A DNA stretch of 35,538 nucleotides from Parcubacteria group bacterium (GTDB taxonomy: Bacteria; Patescibacteriota; Minisyncoccia; Phycocordibacterales; GCA-002724975). The notes beneath the pieces are model-generated. The model did no database searches. It saw only the letters and a program-made list of their open reading frames with translations, and was not told where the DNA came from. Made by a program: the position numbers and the translations under genes. Of the stretch, positions 34,621 through 35,538 are shown one piece after another. The stretch lies in assembly GCA_002724975.1 (NCBI GenBank), contig PBQF01000045.1, positions 1 through 35,538 of the forward strand, in the 5' to 3' direction. Each line of letters starts with the position of its first letter. Positions within the stretch are counted from its first letter, which is position 1.

Positions 34621-35477
34621 TTAACCCTGACTTCTTCCCCATTAGAAAGAAAAACTATAGAGCCGTCTTTTGATGTCTCAAGAATATTTATTTCAAAATC
34701 ACTTAGTCTGTCTAAAACTTCCTTATGTGGATGACCATAGCGATTGTCTTCCTCCGCCGAAACAACAGAATATGTCGGAGAGACAAAACCGAGAAAGACC
34801 TCCGAACTTGAAGTCTTCGAACCATGGTGGCCCGCCTTTAAGACGTCGGACTTGAGACCTTTGCCATCAATTGAGACCAAATATCTCTCGATAGATGCCG
34901 GTGAGTCGCCTGTAAGCATAAAAGACACTTCCTCGTGTTTGATTTGAGTAATAATTGAAGCAGTGTTAGGTTCAAAGCCTGAAACCTCTCCATCGGGGAA
35001 AAGGACTTCAAGCTGAACACTATTGCCTAAATCAAAAATCATTCCCCTTTTAGCAATTATTCTAGTATTCTTTTCTTTCTCCAGAGTATTCTCAAGGGAG
35101 CTATAGACCAATGTGTCTGATTCAACTCCAGATTCAAGATAAATATCATTATCAAATCTATTTAGAACTCCAACCAAACCACCTATATGATCACTGTCCG
35201 GATGAGTGGCTATAATCATATCTATAGAGCGGTCAAAAAAAGACATAAATTTTGAAAGTTCTCGCAAAACTTTATCATTTGGCCCGCCGTCTATAAGGAC
35301 TTGGTTACCATTTTTGGTCTCTATGAAAACAGCGTCGCCTTGCCCGACATCTAAAAAGACTACTTTTAGATCGTCCCTCAGAGAAAAAGAAAAAAGTCTT
35401 TGCCAAATTAAAAGATTGATGACCAGAAATACAGCCAGTGAGATCCATTTAATCTTACTTTGGCTTAAACCAAACAT
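34617..35477 (-). CDS. ComEC/Rec2-type metallo-beta-lactamase-fold protein
   Basis: A 286-residue protein: a single N-terminal membrane helix (about residues 10-28: KWISLAVFLVINLLIW) and an extracytoplasmic MBL domain. Motifs: VVFLDVGQGDAVFIET, LIDGGP, ATHPDSDHIGG (H92, D94, D96, H97), FMLTGD, LKAGHHGSKTSSS and YGHPH. This is the hydrolase domain found at the C-terminus of ComEC DNA-uptake channels, but without the ComEC membrane channel, so it may be a stand-alone nuclease or hydrolase; its partner could lie beyond the window. I use ATG 35477: an upstream in-frame GTG (35495) is less likely because a TATACT -10 element lies 6 bases before the ATG, giving a leaderless mRNA. Confidence 0.88.
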   Translation of the reverse strand: MFGLSQSKIKWISLAVFLVINLLIWQRLFSFSLRDDLKVVFLDVGQGDAVFIETKNGNQVLIDGGPNDKVLRELSKFMSFFDRSIDMIIATHPDSDHIGGLVGVLNRFDNDIYLESGVESDTLVYSSLENTLEKEKNTRIIAKRGMIFDLGNSVQLEVLFPDGEVSGFEPNTASIITQIKHEEVSFMLTGDSPASIERYLVSIDGKGLKSDVLKAGHHGSKTSSSEVFLGFVSPTYSVVSAEEDNRYGHPHKEVLDRLSDFEINILETSKDGSIVFLSNGEEVRVK

Positions 35478-35538
35478 TCTTAAAGTATACCCCACGAACT
35501 AGCTCTACCTTTACCCTACTCTCCCAACGATTTTTGTG

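Overview
The window reads as a chromosomal segment of a Patescibacteria (CPR) genome, most likely Parcubacteria. The reasons are an AT-rich genome with very tightly packed core genes, a ribosomal protein cluster with no rpmD (bL30/uL30) between rpsE and rplO, lysine-rich tails on many ribosomal proteins, a trigger factor without its PPIase domain, a NusA without C-terminal repeats, and secreted lysine-rich coiled-coil and single-helix acidic proteins of the kind common in that group. The lineage is inferred from gene content; no 16S rRNA gene is present.

Layout. 1-137 is the tail of an unidentified gene with its terminator. 497-1589 is infC-rpmI-rplT (+). 1619-4040 (-) holds a LOG-like Rossmann protein, a beta-CASP metallo-hydrolase and a small membrane protein. 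4409-19103 (-) is the tuf/S10/spc ribosomal cluster. In transcription order it runs tuf-rpsJ | rplC-rplD-rplW-rplB | rpsS-rplV-rpsC-rplP-rpmC-rpsQ-rplN-rplX-rplE | rpsN-rpsH-rplF-rplR-rpsE-rplO-secY-adk-map-ndk. It is cut into separate transcription units by terminators, new promoters and two inserted small genes on the opposite strand. 19398-21368 (-) holds a small phage-like gene, a TM-helix-repeat membrane protein and a winged-helix regulator. 21445-22372 is rplJ-rplL behind an L10-type leader. 22715-29657 (+) is nusA, a secreted coiled-coil protein, a one-helix acidic protein, tig, clpP, rny and an HU gene. 29738-35477 is mixed: tRNA-Gly, a membrane-anchored trypsin-like protease, MscS, tRNA-Pro, a helix-turn-helix/TM protein, an M50 protease, rpmB and a ComEC-type metallo-beta-lactamase-fold protein.

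Most of the window is translation (initiation factor, elongation factor, ribosome) with linked secretion (SecY), nucleotide kinases (Adk, Ndk), protein maturation (Map, trigger factor, ClpP), transcription elongation (NusA) and RNA turnover (RNase Y, beta-CASP nuclease).

The most unusual signal is a dispersed set of small, visibly GC-richer genes lodged in the gaps between these core operons (10337-10561, 17027-17299, 19398-19775, 27129-27365, 31139-31270, and probably the fragment at 1-137). Most have a strong Shine-Dalgarno sequence, and most have their own promoter-like sequence. They end in hairpins placed at, or even overlapping, the stop codon. Two of them (10337 and 19398) have sequence patterns that I associate with small phage proteins. 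Two of them sit antisense inside the ribosomal cluster, and the ribosomal genes downstream of at least one have their own near-consensus promoter. Other notable regulatory signals are the rplJ leader with mutually exclusive pairings, a strongly structured tuf leader, hairpin-plus-U-tract leaders abutting the start codons of rpsN and rpsS, short GC hairpins ahead of infC, nusA and rny, and several genes whose -10 element lies directly before the ATG (leaderless mRNAs).
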